Origin: Pseudomonadota bacterium
GTDB lineage: Bacteria; Pseudomonadota; Gammaproteobacteria; Burkholderiales; Casimicrobiaceae
Assembly: GCA_018241765.1 (NCBI GenBank)
Contig: JAFEDD010000043.1
Location: 1-64,000 of the forward strand
Reading direction: 5' to 3'
Length of the DNA: 64,000 bases
Shown: positions 18,468 through 27,873 of the stretch, piece after piece
Numbering within the stretch: the first letter of the stretch is position 1
How the letters are laid out: each line of letters opens with the position of its first letter
The notes under the pieces: model-generated
Told to the model about the DNA's origin: nothing
Database searches by the model: none
Seen by the model: only the letters and a program-made list of their open reading frames with translations
Translations under genes and position numbers: made by a program

Positions 18468-19252
18468 GCACGCTGTTGCATGTCGTCTCGAAGCTGATGG
18501 CGCTCGCCTGGCAGCCGTTGTCGTGGGTGGCGCTGATTCTGGTGATCGGCGTCGCGCTGTCGTTCGTGCAGGCGCAACGGCTGCGGCGGTGGGGCCGTTG
18601 GCTTTGTGCGATGGCGCTCGCGCTGCTGCTGCTGCTGGGTTGGTATCCGCTGCCCGATCATCTGGCGCGTGGACTGGAAGATCGCTATCAGGCACCGAGC
18701 GGTGACTTGAGCGGCTACAGCGGCATGGTGGTGCTCGGCGGCGCCTTTCGGCGTGACGACGGTCGCGAGCGGCGGCAGCCTTCGCTGGGCTGTGCCGGTG
18801 AGCGCGTGGTGGTGCCGGTGCCGCTGATGAACCAATATCCGCAGATGCGGCTTTTGTTCACCGGCGGGGATGCGGCGATCTTTCGGCCGGCGAACGAACC
18901 GGAGGCGAACGTTGCCCGCGCGTATTTCGAGCGCATGGGCACGGACATGAGTCGCGTGCTGATCGAGTCGAAATCACGCAACACGTACGAGAACGCAACG
19001 CTGAGCCGCACGGTGCCGGGGGTCGACATTCGGCAGCCGTGGCTGCTGGTGACGTCGGCGGTGCACATGCCGCGGGCGCTGGCCACGTTTCGCAAGGCGG
19101 GTTGGAACGTGACGCCGTATCCGGTCGACTACGACAGTTTCGGTGGCGATTTCTGGATGGCGTACGACCTCTATCTGGGCGTGACGGCGTGGCAGTCCGT
19201 GCTGCGCGAATATCTGGGCATCGCGTTCTATCGCCTGACGGGTCGCCTGTAG
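18464..19252 (+). CDS. YdcF/ElyC family (DUF218) envelope protein
   Basis: A 262-residue inner-membrane protein. Two N-terminal hydrophobic segments ([17 protein letters not shown] and [18 protein letters not shown]) precede a soluble DUF218 domain. That domain has [26 protein letters not shown] and [20 protein letters not shown], the conserved Ser/His-containing signature. ElyC of E. coli affects undecaprenyl-phosphate-dependent envelope synthesis, so placement at the end of a glycan operon is sensible. Its biochemical activity is unknown. The stop is followed by a bare palindrome (GTCAGCGCTGAC, 19255-19266) without a T tract. Confidence 0.85.
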   Translation: MSTLLHVVSKLMALAWQPLSWVALILVIGVALSFVQAQRLRRWGRWLCAMALALLLLLGWYPLPDHLARGLEDRYQAPSGDLSGYSGMVVLGGAFRRDDGRERRQPSLGCAGERVVVPVPLMNQYPQMRLLFTGGDAAIFRPANEPEANVARAYFERMGTDMSRVLIESKSRNTYENATLSRTVPGVDIRQPWLLVTSAVHMPRALATFRKAGWNVTPYPVDYDSFGGDFWMAYDLYLGVTAWQSVLREYLGIAFYRLTGRL

Positions 19253-19309
19253 TTGTCAGCGCTGACGCCTGAAGAGGCCGCTTCCGGCGCGTAACTTCGT
19301 ACCGATGCG

Positions 19310-20437
19310 CTATTTGGCGTTGGCAACGTTGGCCGCATCGCTTGCGTCGGTCAACGCGGCATCGTCGGTTGCTGAGGCGACTGCGGGGCGCAACAGGCGA
19401 TAGGCGAGTGCATAGAGCAGCGCGACGACCGAGCACAGCGCGATCAGTGCCGGTGTGTCGCGTTGAAAGGTGAACGCGATGGCGGCGACGCCGGCTGCGG
19501 TGAGGACGATCAGCGCACTGGCCAGATTGGCGCCGTGGCAGCCGACGCGTTGTTGCATCCGTTTGGCCAGCAGCGTGTGCAGGTGCTCGGCATCGGGCTC
19601 CATGATGGGGCGGCGGCGGACGAGGCGGCGGACGATGGCGGCGGTGGTGTCGGTGAATGGGTAGAGCACGAGCGCGAAGACGAACCAGGGGCTGACGTCG
19701 GCGTGGCGGCGCACGAGCAGGATGGCGAAGATGCTGATGGCGGCGCCGAGCAGGTAGGCGCCGCCGTCGCCGGAGAAGAGTCGGGCGCGGGGGTAGTTGA
19801 AGATCGCAAAGCCCGATGTGGCGGCGGCGAGGGAGGCGAGCGAGAGCGCGAGAAAGACGTCATGGTGCTGCCAGGCGACCCAGCCCATGGCGGCGCAGGC
19901 GCAAAGTGCGAGTCCGGCGAGGAGTCCGTTCAGGCCGTCGGCGAGGTTGCAGGCGTTGGCGATGGCGCCGACGCAAAACAGCGTGAGCACGAACGGCGCC
20001 AGCGGGACGCTGGCGATCAGCGCGTCGAGCGGTGCGACGTCGAAGCGCGTGAGGGCGGCGTCACAAAAGGCGTAGGCGATGGCGGCGCCGATGAAGGTGG
20101 CGAGCAGGCGCAACTTGGCGCCGATTTTCTTGGTGAGGTCTTCGAGGAGCCCCGCCGCGAAGGGCACGAAGAGGGCGAGGATCAGCCAGCCGGTCAGCCA
20201 CGGCGGGGCGTCGGCGATGCGATCGCTTGGCAACTGCACCCGGGCGACGGCGACGGCGAGCGCAAAGCCGACCATGATGGCGATGCCGCCGACGCGCGGC
20301 GTGGGGCGTTCGTGCAGTTTCTGTGGCCCGCTGCCGGGCGCGTCGGCGCTGAAGCGGGCGTGCCAGCGCGTGGTGAGCACGAGCAAGAGCGCCGTGGCGA
20401 ACGACGCAAGAAACGCGATGAGCAAAGCCGTGATCAT
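19310..20437 (-). CDS. wecA: Undecaprenyl-phosphate HexNAc-1-phosphate transferase (WecA/MraY family)
   Basis: A 375-residue polytopic enzyme of the polyprenyl-phosphate phosphosugar transferase family, which loads the first sugar-1-phosphate onto the carrier lipid. About ten hydrophobic helices are visible. Conserved cytoplasmic loops include QKLHERPTPRVGGIA, LLEDLTKKIGAKLRLL (the acidic pair), NACNLADGLNGL and FSGDGGAYLLG. The start is ATG at 20437; a longer open frame upstream is Arg/Pro-rich and not conserved-looking. It is transcribed towards the glycan operon end, which it faces across 57 bases, and probably initiates that glycan. The exact HexNAc is not predictable. Confidence 0.87.
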   Translation of the reverse strand: MITALLIAFLASFATALLLVLTTRWHARFSADAPGSGPQKLHERPTPRVGGIAIMVGFALAVAVARVQLPSDRIADAPPWLTGWLILALFVPFAAGLLEDLTKKIGAKLRLLATFIGAAIAYAFCDAALTRFDVAPLDALIASVPLAPFVLTLFCVGAIANACNLADGLNGLLAGLALCACAAMGWVAWQHHDVFLALSLASLAAATSGFAIFNYPRARLFSGDGGAYLLGAAISIFAILLVRRHADVSPWFVFALVLYPFTDTTAAIVRRLVRRRPIMEPDAEHLHTLLAKRMQQRVGCHGANLASALIVLTAAGVAAIAFTFQRDTPALIALCSVVALLYALAYRLLRPAVASATDDAALTDASDAANVANAK

Positions 20438-20624
20438 GTCCGAAACCCCCGATGACACCCCAGCGGACGACGGCTGCGCGCCGATCGGTGGCGGCGCGAG
20501 ACCGTTGCGGCACCGGTTGGGGTGCCGGGGCGCAGCGCCGCTGTCGGCGGATGAATCGCCCCTGCTGGCTGATGCGACGTCGCTTGTTGTCGAATCCGGT
20601 CGACGCCGCGTCAGACCCGAAAGG

Positions 20625-21413
20625 CTAATCGGTTTTGGCGCCGACGACAAGCAGCGCCACGGCGCGACCGGGGCTGGTGCCGGCGATGTTGCAGATTTCG
20701 CCGGTACGACCGTCGGGCAGCGTGAGTTCGGTGCCTGCCTCGGGCAGTGCGCCGTCGATGGCGAGCTCGACCCGTTCCAGCGCGCGTTTGACGGCGCCCC
20801 GGTAGTGGGCGCGGGCGACGACCTCCTGCCCCGGATAGCAGCCCTTGTTGAAGCTGACGCCGCCGCCGGGCGCAACGCGGTCCCAGCCGATCATCTGCGG
20901 GACGAAGCGTTCGCTGGTGGCGGCGGTGACTTCGGGTTGCATGGCGGCGATGCCGGCCGCCATCCAGCGTTGCATGAACGCCGCGTCGGCGCTGGCCACG
21001 CGGGCGTGCGCGTCGGCGCTCGCGTCGAGCGTGATCCAGCGTCCGCCGCCGAGCGCGAGCGTGGCGCGGATGGCAGTCGGGGGTTCGGGCTCGGCGAGGT
21101 GCAGATGGACGGCGAGATCCGTGGCCGGTTCGATGGTCGCCTTGGCGCGCAGCCGGTACAGGGTGAGGCGCCGCGCGAGCGCCTCGATCAGCGTGGCGTG
21201 GACGACGGCGAGGTACGCATCGGCCGCGCCGCGCACCAGCGCGAACGTGGCGTAGAGCCGTCCTTTGGGCGAGCAATAGCCTTGCCATTGCCAGCCGCCG
21301 AGCGACAGCGCGGTCACGTCGTGAGTGAGCTGCGATTGCAGGAACGATCGCGCGTCGGGGCCGGTGATGCGCAGGATGGCGTGCTCGGACGAGAGGTGGT
21401 GCATGAGGGGCAT
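20625..21413 (-). CDS. ygfZ: YgfZ/CAF17 tetrahydrofolate-dependent Fe-S maintenance protein
   Basis: A 262-residue glycine-cleavage-T-fold protein involved in maintaining iron-sulfur enzymes using folate. The family signature KGCYPGQEVVAR is intact, with its essential Cys. The N-terminal ITGPDARSFLQSQLTHDV and GYCSPKGRLYATF segments are typical. ATG 21413 (MPLMHHL) is used; ATG 21404 is also possible. A much longer upstream open frame on this strand runs antisense to rpsB and tsf and is rejected. The gene diverges from rpsB across a 486-base gap. Confidence 0.9.
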   Translation of the reverse strand: MPLMHHLSSEHAILRITGPDARSFLQSQLTHDVTALSLGGWQWQGYCSPKGRLYATFALVRGAADAYLAVVHATLIEALARRLTLYRLRAKATIEPATDLAVHLHLAEPEPPTAIRATLALGGGRWITLDASADAHARVASADAAFMQRWMAAGIAAMQPEVTAATSERFVPQMIGWDRVAPGGGVSFNKGCYPGQEVVARAHYRGAVKRALERVELAIDGALPEAGTELTLPDGRTGEICNIAGTSPGRAVALLVVGAKTD

Positions 21414-21589
21414 GGGTGACGTCGGTGTTTTGACGTGAGGCGGTGGCGCCGCCCCTCCATTGTCCACGACCCGCCGGTCTGGCGCGGACGAGGCGACCGC
21501 GCACGCCCCTGCGCCCGTGGCCGCGACGCGTCCGTCCGTGGGTGGATGGATGCGTTCGCGCCGGATCGTGAACCTACAACTTTTGCGTG

Positions 21590-21681
21590 AAAGCCTCATC
21601 CACAACGGGCTTCGAGCGTCAAACAAGCGAAAGTCGAGTTGTGGCCAATCGGCGCTCCAAGCCCGTTGTGGATGCGGGTTT
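21590..21681 (+). repeat. Hairpin-forming dispersed repeat, copy A
   Basis: Inner arms 21599-21618 (TCCACAACGGGCTTCGAGCG) and 21653-21672 are reverse complements at 19 of 20 positions, enclosing a 34-nt loop. Weaker pairing extends outward by about nine bases per arm. The loop core AAAGTCGAGTT is shared with copy B at 43308-43397 on the opposite strand. It lies about 90 bases upstream of the candidate rpsB promoter. Confidence 0.7.
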
Positions 21682-21772
21682 CGCCTTGAAGTCATTGCGA
21701 TTGCAAGGCCTCGGCGGCGCGTGCGCGACGTCCCGAAGGTGCCTGAGCAGCCCGTTCGCGGCCATTTCGGGC

Positions 21773-21778
21773 TAGAAT
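21773..21778 (+). promoter_or_regulatory. Candidate -10 element of the rpsB promoter
   Basis: TAGAAT stands 122 bases before the rpsB start. No good -35 hexamer sits 16-18 bases upstream, so this is a weak call supported mainly by position ahead of a long ribosomal-protein leader. Confidence 0.35.
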
Positions 21779-21899
21779 ACCGGGCTGTCCAAGTTCCGGA
21801 CAAATCCACACACTCGCACCGATCTGATGGGTGTTCGCGCGGCGGCAAACGCCGGGCGTGCGCAGGCGAGTGGAGGTTCAACCCACCAGGAGACAATTC

Positions 21900-22655
21900 A
21901 TGTCCGCAACCATGCGCCAGATGCTGGAGGCCGGTGTTCATTTCGGCCACCAGACGCGATTCTGGAACCCGAAGATGGCGCCGTATATCTTCGGCGCCCG
22001 CAACAAGATTCACATCGTCAACCTCGAGAAGACGATGGAGAAGTACAACGACGCGATGGGCTATCTGCGTCGTCTCGCCGCGAACCGTGGCACGATTCTC
22101 TTCGTTGCCACCAAGCGTCAGGCCCGCGAAATCATCGCCGAGGAGGCCAAGCGCGCCGGCATGCCCTATGTCGACAACCGCTGGCTCGGCGGCATGATGT
22201 CGAACTTCAAGACGATCAAGGGCTCGCTGAAGCGTCTGAAGGAACTCGACACGATGATCACCGACGGCACGCTCGATCGCATGAGCAAGCGCGAGGCGCT
22301 CACCTACAAGCGCGAATACGACAAGCTGATGACCTCGATGGGCGGCATCAAGGACCTGACCGCGCTGCCCGATGCGCTGTTCGTCATCGATGTCGGCTAC
22401 CAGAAGATCGCCGTGCAGGAAGCCAACAAGCTTGGCATTCCGGTGGTCGGCGTGGTCGACACCAACCATAGCCCCGACGGCGTGGACTACGTGATTCCGG
22501 GCAACGACGACTCGAGCAAGGCGATCCGCATCTACGCGCGGGGCGCCGCCGACGCGATTCTCGAAGGCAAGGCGCAGGCCGTCCACGAGATCGTCAAGGA
22601 GCAGAACGAGGAGATCGTCGAGCCGGATCCGGTAGCGCTCGACGCCAAGCAATAA
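21900..22655 (+). CDS. rpsB: 30S ribosomal protein S2
   Basis: A 251-residue S2 protein, normal for the family. [37 protein letters not shown] and [15 protein letters not shown] are hallmark stretches. [19 protein letters not shown] and [20 protein letters not shown] complete the globular fold. The start is fixed by AGGAG at 21888-21892. The upstream in-frame ATG at 21831 would add 23 Arg-rich residues not found in S2. It binds the back of the 30S subunit and is encoded with EF-Ts downstream, the usual pair. Confidence 0.98.
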   Translation: MSATMRQMLEAGVHFGHQTRFWNPKMAPYIFGARNKIHIVNLEKTMEKYNDAMGYLRRLAANRGTILFVATKRQAREIIAEEAKRAGMPYVDNRWLGGMMSNFKTIKGSLKRLKELDTMITDGTLDRMSKREALTYKREYDKLMTSMGGIKDLTALPDALFVIDVGYQKIAVQEANKLGIPVVGVVDTNHSPDGVDYVIPGNDDSSKAIRIYARGAADAILEGKAQAVHEIVKEQNEEIVEPDPVALDAKQ

Positions 22656-22665
22656 CGCCCTCGAT

Positions 22666-22739
22666 GCGTCGGCGCGGTGGTGCGTGCACGGTGTGCGCGC
22701 GCCGCGGTGCCGCCGACGCCATCCAACACACACTTTTTT
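22666..22739 (+). promoter_or_regulatory. Stem-loop between rpsB and tsf (possible attenuator)
   Basis: GCGTCGGC at 22666-22673 pairs perfectly with GCCGACGC at 22712-22719, enclosing a GC-rich 38-nt loop with further internal pairing. A six-T run follows only at 22734-22739, 14 bases later, so this is not a canonical intrinsic terminator. It could lower tsf relative to rpsB expression; this is inference. Confidence 0.3.
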
Positions 22740-22781
22740 GCGTGCGGCCGGCTGCTGCCGGGCCGCCAATGGGAGACAGAA

Positions 22782-23669
22782 ATGGCAGAGATCTCTGCAT
22801 CGCTGGTCAAGGAACTGCGCGAGCTGACCGGGCTTGGCATGATGGAGTGCAAGAAGGCACTGACCGAAACCGGTGGCGACATCAAGAAGGCTGAGGAGCT
22901 TTTGCGCATCAAGTCCGGCGCCAAGGCGTCGAAGGCCGCCACCCGCCAGGCCGCCGAAGGCGCCATCGGCGTCTACGTGGCGCCGGGCGCTGCGGTGGGT
23001 GCGATGGTCGAATTCAACTGCGAGACGGACTTCGCCGCGAAGAACGCCGACCTGCTTGCGATGGCGGCGGCGCTGGCGAAAAACGTGGCCGAGCACAATC
23101 CGGCCGATGTTGCCGCACTGATGGCCACCAGCATCGACGGTGAGCCGGCCGAGGCGCGCCGCGCCGCGCTGGTGCAGAAGATTGGCGAAAACATGAACGC
23201 GCGCCGCTTCGTGCGCGTCGCGGGCGGCAAGATCGCGAGCTACGTGCACGGCGGTGGCCGCATCGGCGTGCTCGTCGCCTATGAGGGCAATGCCGACGTC
23301 GCGCGTGACGTGGCCATGCATCTCGCCGCCTCGGTCGCGTCCACGCGCGCCGTGTGCGTGTCGAAGGACGAAGTGCCGGCCGAATTGATCGAGAACGAGC
23401 GCAAGATCTTCGCGGCCCAGGCGGCGGAATCAGGCAAACCCGTCGACATCATCGCCAAGATGGTCGAAGGCCGCATCAACAAATACCTCGCCGAAGTCAC
23501 GCTGCTCGGTCAGCCGTTCGTGAAGGACCCCGAGCAGACGGTCGAGAAGGTGCTGCGCGCGGCCAACACCACGGTCAAGAGCTTCCAGCTCTACGTCGTT
23601 GGCGAAGGCATCGAGAAGAAAGCCGTCGACTACGCAGCCGAAGTGGCCGCCGCAGCCAAGGGCCAGTAA
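22782..23669 (+). CDS. tsf: Translation elongation factor Ts
   Basis: A 295-residue EF-Ts, the nucleotide exchange factor for EF-Tu. The N-terminal UBA-like module has [20 protein letters not shown]. The core has the TDF-containing [12 protein letters not shown] that displaces EF-Tu magnesium, and [12 protein letters not shown]. The C-terminal part has [15 protein letters not shown]. The ribosome-binding site GGGAGA is at 22771-22776. It ends 25 bases before a strong terminator, closing the rpsB-tsf unit. Confidence 0.98.
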   Translation: MAEISASLVKELRELTGLGMMECKKALTETGGDIKKAEELLRIKSGAKASKAATRQAAEGAIGVYVAPGAAVGAMVEFNCETDFAAKNADLLAMAAALAKNVAEHNPADVAALMATSIDGEPAEARRAALVQKIGENMNARRFVRVAGGKIASYVHGGGRIGVLVAYEGNADVARDVAMHLAASVASTRAVCVSKDEVPAELIENERKIFAAQAAESGKPVDIIAKMVEGRINKYLAEVTLLGQPFVKDPEQTVEKVLRAANTTVKSFQLYVVGEGIEKKAVDYAAEVAAAAKGQ

Positions 23670-23694
23670 GACCGCAGCCAGCGGTTCGCCGACA

Positions 23695-23718
23695 AACGGC
23701 CCTGCGGGGCCGTTTTTT
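23695..23718 (+). terminator. Rho-independent terminator after tsf
   Basis: AACGGCCC (23695-23702) pairs with GGGCCGTT (23707-23714) across a TGCG loop and runs into a TTTTTT tract at 23713-23718. It separates rpsB-tsf from pyrH. Confidence 0.9.
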
Positions 23719-23758
23719 GTCGATGCGCCCGGCCCGGCGGCCGTAGCCCGTGGCACAG

Positions 23759-23764
23759 TAAAAT
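23759..23764 (+). promoter_or_regulatory. Candidate -10 element of the pyrH promoter
   Basis: TAAAAT lies nine bases before the pyrH ATG and just after the tsf terminator, so pyrH transcription must begin nearby. No convincing -35 is visible, and transcription from here would give a very short leader. Confidence 0.35.
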
Positions 23765-23772
23765 CAGCGTTT

Positions 23773-24495
23773 ATGCCTGACGCCAAACCCGCCTTCCGAC
23801 GCATCCTCCTCAAGCTCTCCGGCGAAGCTCTGATGGGCGAAGACGCCTACGGCATCAATCCGGCGATGATCGACCGCATCGTCGCCGAGATCAAGGAAGT
23901 CTCGGCGATGGGCGTGCAGATCGGCGTCGTCATCGGTGGCGGCAACATCTTTCGCGGCATCGCTCCGAGCGCCGTGGGCATGGATCGCGCCACCGCCGAC
24001 TACATGGGCATGCTGGCCACCATCATGAACGCGCTGGCGCTCGGCGACGCGCTGCGGCGGGCCGGTGTGCCGGCGCGCGTGCAGTCCGCGCTGCGCGTCG
24101 ATGCCGTGGCCGAGCCCTACATCCGGGGGCGCGCGCTGCGTCATCTGGAAGAGGGCAAGGTCGTCATCTTCGCGGCGGGCACCGGCAACCCGTTCTTCAC
24201 CACCGACACCGGCGCCGCGCTGCGCGGCCGCGAGATCAACGCCGATCTGGTGCTGAAGGCGACCAAGGTCGATGGCGTCTACACCGCCGACCCGATGAAA
24301 GACCCGACCGCCACGCGCTACGCGAGCCTCACCTTCGATGAGGCGATCGTGAAGAACCTGAAGGTGATGGACGCCACCGCGCTCGCGCTTTGCCGTGATC
24401 AGCAGTTGCGCCTCAACGTGTTCAGCATCTTCAAGCCGGGCGCGCTGCGGCGCGTCGTGCTCGGCGAGGATGAGGGCACCACCGTCGTTTGCTGA
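23773..24495 (+). CDS. pyrH: UMP kinase
   Basis: A 240-residue bacterial UMP kinase (amino-acid-kinase fold), phosphorylating UMP to UDP with [43 protein letters not shown] and [14 protein letters not shown] are the conserved nucleotide and phosphate-binding segments. Usual length for the family. UDP made here feeds UDP-sugar synthesis for the envelope. It starts 54 bases after the tsf terminator and is followed by frr with a 13-base gap. Confidence 0.97.
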   Translation: MPDAKPAFRRILLKLSGEALMGEDAYGINPAMIDRIVAEIKEVSAMGVQIGVVIGGGNIFRGIAPSAVGMDRATADYMGMLATIMNALALGDALRRAGVPARVQSALRVDAVAEPYIRGRALRHLEEGKVVIFAAGTGNPFFTTDTGAALRGREINADLVLKATKVDGVYTADPMKDPTATRYASLTFDEAIVKNLKVMDATALALCRDQQLRLNVFSIFKPGALRRVVLGEDEGTTVVC

Positions 24496-24508
24496 GAAAG
24501 AACCCGAC

Positions 24509-25066
24509 ATGATTGCTGAAACCAGGAAATCCGCCGAGCAGAAGATGGCCAAGGCGCTGGAAGCGCTGAAAAACAACTTCACCAAGGTGCGCACCGGCCG
24601 TGCTCACGCCGGCATGCTCGATGTCGTGCAGGTCGAGTACTACGGCGCGATGACGCCGGTCAACGGGGTCGCCAGCGTCACGCTGCTCGATGCTCGCACG
24701 ATCGGCGTGCAGCCGTACGAAAAAAAGATGATTCAGGTCATCGAGAAGGCGATCCGCGATGCAGACCTCGGGCTGAACCCCTCGGTCAACAGCGACATCA
24801 TCCGCGTGCCGATGCCGATGATGAGCGAGGAGCGCCGCAAGGAGCTCGTGAAGCTGGTCAAGGGCGAGGCCGAAGATGCCCGCGTGGCCATCCGCAATGT
24901 GCGGCGCGACGCCAACCATGCCCTGAAGGAAGCGCTGAAGGCGAAGACGATTTCCGAGGACGAGGAGCGTCGCGCGCAGGACGATATTCAGAAACTCACC
25001 GACAAGAGCATCGCCGAGGTCGACAAGCAGTTCGCCACGAAAGAGGGCGAACTGATGTCGGTCTGA
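24509..25066 (+). CDS. frr: Ribosome recycling factor
   Basis: A 185-residue RRF, exactly the standard length. [18 protein letters not shown], the hinge region ([14 protein letters not shown]) and [19 protein letters not shown] are diagnostic. It splits post-termination ribosomes together with EF-G. The start ATG follows GAGAAAG-type upstream bases at moderate spacing. It lies between pyrH and uppS in the canonical order. Confidence 0.97.
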   Translation: MIAETRKSAEQKMAKALEALKNNFTKVRTGRAHAGMLDVVQVEYYGAMTPVNGVASVTLLDARTIGVQPYEKKMIQVIEKAIRDADLGLNPSVNSDIIRVPMPMMSEERRKELVKLVKGEAEDARVAIRNVRRDANHALKEALKAKTISEDEERRAQDDIQKLTDKSIAEVDKQFATKEGELMSV

Positions 25067-25097
25067 CGGGCTCCCCGTCGCTGCGGCCCACCGTTTC

Positions 25098-25811
25098 ATG
25101 GAAGCGCCTGTCGTTCCTCGCCACATCGCCGTCGTCATGGACGGCAATGGCCGGTGGGCGCAGAGGCGCCTGCTGCCGCGCGTGGCGGGCCACAAGCAGG
25201 GCGTGCATGCGGTGCGCAGCCTGATCCGCGCGGCGCGCGAGCGCGGCGTCGAGGTGCTGACGGTGTTTGCGTTCAGCAGCGAGAACTGGCAGCGCCCGCC
25301 CGACGAGGTGTCGTTCCTGATGGACCTGCTGCTGCGCGCGCTGCGCGAAGAGGTGGACAAGCTGCACAGCAACGACGTGCGCTTTCGCGTGGTCGGTGAC
25401 GTGGGCGCGCTTGGTCGCGAGACGCAGCAGTTGATCGATCAGGCACAGGCACTGACCGCATCCAACCGCGGCCTGTGTCTGAACGTTGCGGTCAACTACG
25501 GCGGGCGCTGGGACATCGAGCAGGCCGTGGCGCGCGCCGTCGCGGCGGGCGATGCCCGTGCCTTTGCGCACTATCTGTCGTTCGCCGACCAGCCCGACCC
25601 CGACCTCTTCATCCGCACCGGCGGCGAGCGGCGCATCAGCAATTTCCTGCTGTGGCAGCTCGCCTACACCGAGCTCTATTTCTGCGACACGCTGTGGCCC
25701 GATTTCGGCGAGGCCGAATTCGCGCAGGCGCTGGCCTGGTTTGCCGCCCGCGAGCGGCGCTTCGGCCGCACCGGCGAGCAGGTGCGCGAGCCGGTCGCGC
25801 TGCCCGGCTGA
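25098..25811 (+). CDS. uppS: Undecaprenyl diphosphate synthase (cis-prenyltransferase)
   Basis: A 237-residue cis-prenyltransferase making the C55 carrier lipid used by peptidoglycan and the glycan locus in this window. The catalytic Asp lies in VVMDGNGRWAQ; AGHKQGVHAVR, FAFSSENWQRP and DLFIRTGGERRISNFLLWQ are conserved substrate-binding motifs. PDF at the end of TLWPDFGEAEF is typical. cdsA follows 10 bases later. Confidence 0.97.
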   Translation: MEAPVVPRHIAVVMDGNGRWAQRRLLPRVAGHKQGVHAVRSLIRAARERGVEVLTVFAFSSENWQRPPDEVSFLMDLLLRALREEVDKLHSNDVRFRVVGDVGALGRETQQLIDQAQALTASNRGLCLNVAVNYGGRWDIEQAVARAVAAGDARAFAHYLSFADQPDPDLFIRTGGERRISNFLLWQLAYTELYFCDTLWPDFGEAEFAQALAWFAARERRFGRTGEQVREPVALPG

Positions 25812-25821
25812 AACGCGCGAC

Positions 25822-26655
25822 ATGAGCAATCTGCAAACGCGCGTCGTCACTGCCCTCGCGCTCGCCGTGCTCGTGCTCGGCACGCTCGCCTCCGGCTCCA
25901 CGCCGCTGTGGGGTGCGGTGATGGGCGCCTTCTGCCTGGGCGCGCTGTGGGAGGGAACACGGCTCTTCGCATGGGCGCGATCGGCCGCCAAGCCGCTCGT
26001 CTGGGCCATTGCCCTCGCGGTGCTGGGCGCTCTCGCGGCGTTCTTTTTCGTCGTGCCGCGCGGCGCAGTGCCCATCGAGCGTGCGTATTTCCTGCTGATC
26101 GCCGCCTTCTGGCTGGTCATCGCACCACGACAACTGGCTCGGGTTCGCATCGGGACGGAGTCGATCGCGTCCTGGGTCATGTTCGTACTGCTGATCGGCG
26201 CGGCGTGGCTCGCGGCGCTGGTGTTGCAACGGCAGGGCGCCGTGTTGCTGATTGCCGTGGTCGTCATTGCCGTGGTGGCCGACATCGCGGGTTATTTCGT
26301 CGGTCGCGCTTTCGGGCGCCGCAAATTGGCGCCGGCGATCAGCCCCGGCAAGACCATCGCGGGGGCGATCGGCGGCGTGTTCGCGGCGGCACTCTGGAGC
26401 ATGGGCGCCGCGCTGTGGCTGGGCCTGCAAAGTGGCGTGGCCGGCGCGCTGATCGCGTTCGTCGTCGGTGGCGCGCTCGGCGCGTGCTCGGTGATGGGCG
26501 ACCTTTGGGAGTCGTTGCTCAAGCGGCAGGCCGGCGTGAAGGATGCCAGCCAATTGCTGCCGGGGCATGGTGGCGTGCTCGATCGCATCGATGCGCAGCT
26601 TGCCGTATTGCCGGTGGCGACCTGTCTGATTTCCTGGGTGACCCCGTTATGGTGA
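25822..26655 (+). CDS. cdsA: Phosphatidate cytidylyltransferase
   Basis: A 277-residue integral membrane enzyme forming CDP-diacylglycerol from phosphatidic acid and CTP. About seven hydrophobic helices are visible. The family signature is intact near the C-terminus: SLLKRQAGVKDAS, LLPGHGGVLDRID. SPGKTIAGAIGG is another conserved element. The start is ATG 25822; the longer upstream frame overlaps uppS in another frame. dxr begins 4 bases after its stop. Confidence 0.95.
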   Translation: MSNLQTRVVTALALAVLVLGTLASGSTPLWGAVMGAFCLGALWEGTRLFAWARSAAKPLVWAIALAVLGALAAFFFVVPRGAVPIERAYFLLIAAFWLVIAPRQLARVRIGTESIASWVMFVLLIGAAWLAALVLQRQGAVLLIAVVVIAVVADIAGYFVGRAFGRRKLAPAISPGKTIAGAIGGVFAAALWSMGAALWLGLQSGVAGALIAFVVGGALGACSVMGDLWESLLKRQAGVKDASQLLPGHGGVLDRIDAQLAVLPVATCLISWVTPLW

Positions 26656-26659
26656 GTCG

Positions 26660-27871
26660 ATGCACGGCGTAGCACTGCTCGGCGCCAGCGGCTCCATCGG
26701 TGCGAGCACCGTGGCGGTGTTGCGCGCGCATCGTGACCGCTTCCGCCTGCACGCCGTCGCGGCGCGCGCCAACTGGCAGGCGCTGCTTCCCCTCATCGCC
26801 GAATTCGAGCCCGAGCTGTGCGCACTGGCCGACCCCTCGGCGGCGGCCGCGCTGCGCGATGCGATCACCACTCGCTATCCTCGTGTGCGGGTCGAGGCGG
26901 GCGAGGCTGCGGTCAACGCGGCGGCGACGCTGGCGGCGGTGGATGTCGTCGTCGCCGGCATTTCCGGGTTTGCCGGCCTGCCGTCGACCTGGGCAGCCGT
27001 CGACGCCGGCAAATCGGTGTTGCTTGCCAACAAGGAGGCGCTCGTCGCGTCCGGCACGATGCTCCTGGAGCGCGCACGCGCGCGAGGTGCGCATGTGCTG
27101 CCGGTGGACAGCGAGCACAATGCCGTCTACCAGTGCGCGAGCGGCCTGCTCTGCGCACCCGAGCGGGTACGCGCGATCACGTTGACGGCGTCGGGTGGGC
27201 CATTTCGTTCGCGCGATCTGTCGACCTTCGCGGCCATCACGCCCGATGAAGCCTGCCGGCACCCGACCTGGTCGATGGGTCGAAAGATTTCGGTCGATTC
27301 GGCGACGTTGATGAACAAGGGGCTGGAAGTGATCGAGGCGTCGCTGCTGTTTGCGCGCCCGGCCGAGGATATTGCGGTGCTGATCCATCCGAGCAGCACG
27401 GTGCATGCGTTGGTGGAATTCGTCGACGGCTCCATCCTCGCGCATCTCGGCCCGGCGGATATGCAGGTGCCGATCGCGCACGCGTTTGCGCAGGCTGCCG
27501 CGTTGCGCGACGGTTCGCCGCAGCCCGAGCTCGCGCGCCTCGCGCTCGCGGTGCCGCGGCTGTCGCTGGCGAGACTCGGTGTGCTCGAGTTTTCGGCGGT
27601 GGATGCGGCGCGCTATCCGGCGCTCGGGCTTGCCTACGCGGCGCTGCGGCAAGGGCAGGGCGCGTGTCTTGCGCTGAACGCGGCCAATGAGGTGGCGGTG
27701 GCCGCGTTTCTCGATGGCCGCTGCCGCTATACCGATATCGTGCCGGTCGTGGCCGATGCCCTCGAGCGCGCGGAACTCGCCGCCCCGACGAGCGTCGACG
27801 AGGTGTTTGCCCGCGACCGCGCCGTTCGCGCGCTGGCTGCGGAACGCTTGGCCGTGCGCCAAGTCCATTGA
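26660..27871 (+). CDS. dxr: 1-deoxy-D-xylulose 5-phosphate reductoisomerase
   Basis: A 403-residue DXR, second step of the MEP isoprenoid pathway, upstream of the UppS substrate. LLGASGSIGASTVAVL is the NADPH motif, LANKEALVASG and VDSEHNAVYQC hold the metal ligands, TASGGPFR and the HPTWSMGRKISVDSATLMNK loop cover the active site, and LNAANEVAVAAFL is the C-terminal signature. Length is normal. The TGA stop is followed by the rseP ATG two bases later. Confidence 0.97.
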   Translation: MHGVALLGASGSIGASTVAVLRAHRDRFRLHAVAARANWQALLPLIAEFEPELCALADPSAAAALRDAITTRYPRVRVEAGEAAVNAAATLAAVDVVVAGISGFAGLPSTWAAVDAGKSVLLANKEALVASGTMLLERARARGAHVLPVDSEHNAVYQCASGLLCAPERVRAITLTASGGPFRSRDLSTFAAITPDEACRHPTWSMGRKISVDSATLMNKGLEVIEASLLFARPAEDIAVLIHPSSTVHALVEFVDGSILAHLGPADMQVPIAHAFAQAAALRDGSPQPELARLALAVPRLSLARLGVLEFSAVDAARYPALGLAYAALRQGQGACLALNAANEVAVAAFLDGRCRYTDIVPVVADALERAELAAPTSVDEVFARDRAVRALAAERLAVRQVH

Positions 27872-27873
27872 CG

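Larger units (their letters stand above)
21414..21899. other. Intergenic region between ygfZ and rpsB
   Basis: This 486-base divergent region has no convincing gene. It holds a large inverted repeat at 21590-21681 (listed separately), a candidate -10 hexamer for rpsB at 21773-21778, and a leader of about 115 nt before the rpsB ribosome-binding site AGGAG at 21888-21892. Confidence 0.6.

Noticed and set aside
19255..19266. Perfect palindrome GTCAGCGCTGAC as a terminator between ydcF-like gene and wecA
   Set aside because: No loop and no T tract; could at most be a protein-binding site.
20438..20875. Long N-terminal extension of the WecA-like protein
   Set aside because: Ser/Pro/Arg-rich sequence unlike the family; the true membrane protein begins at MITALLIAFL (20437).
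21414..23321. Long N-terminal extension of ygfZ running antisense to rpsB and tsf
   Set aside because: YgfZ conservation starts at 21413; the extension is the complement of two ribosomal operon genes.
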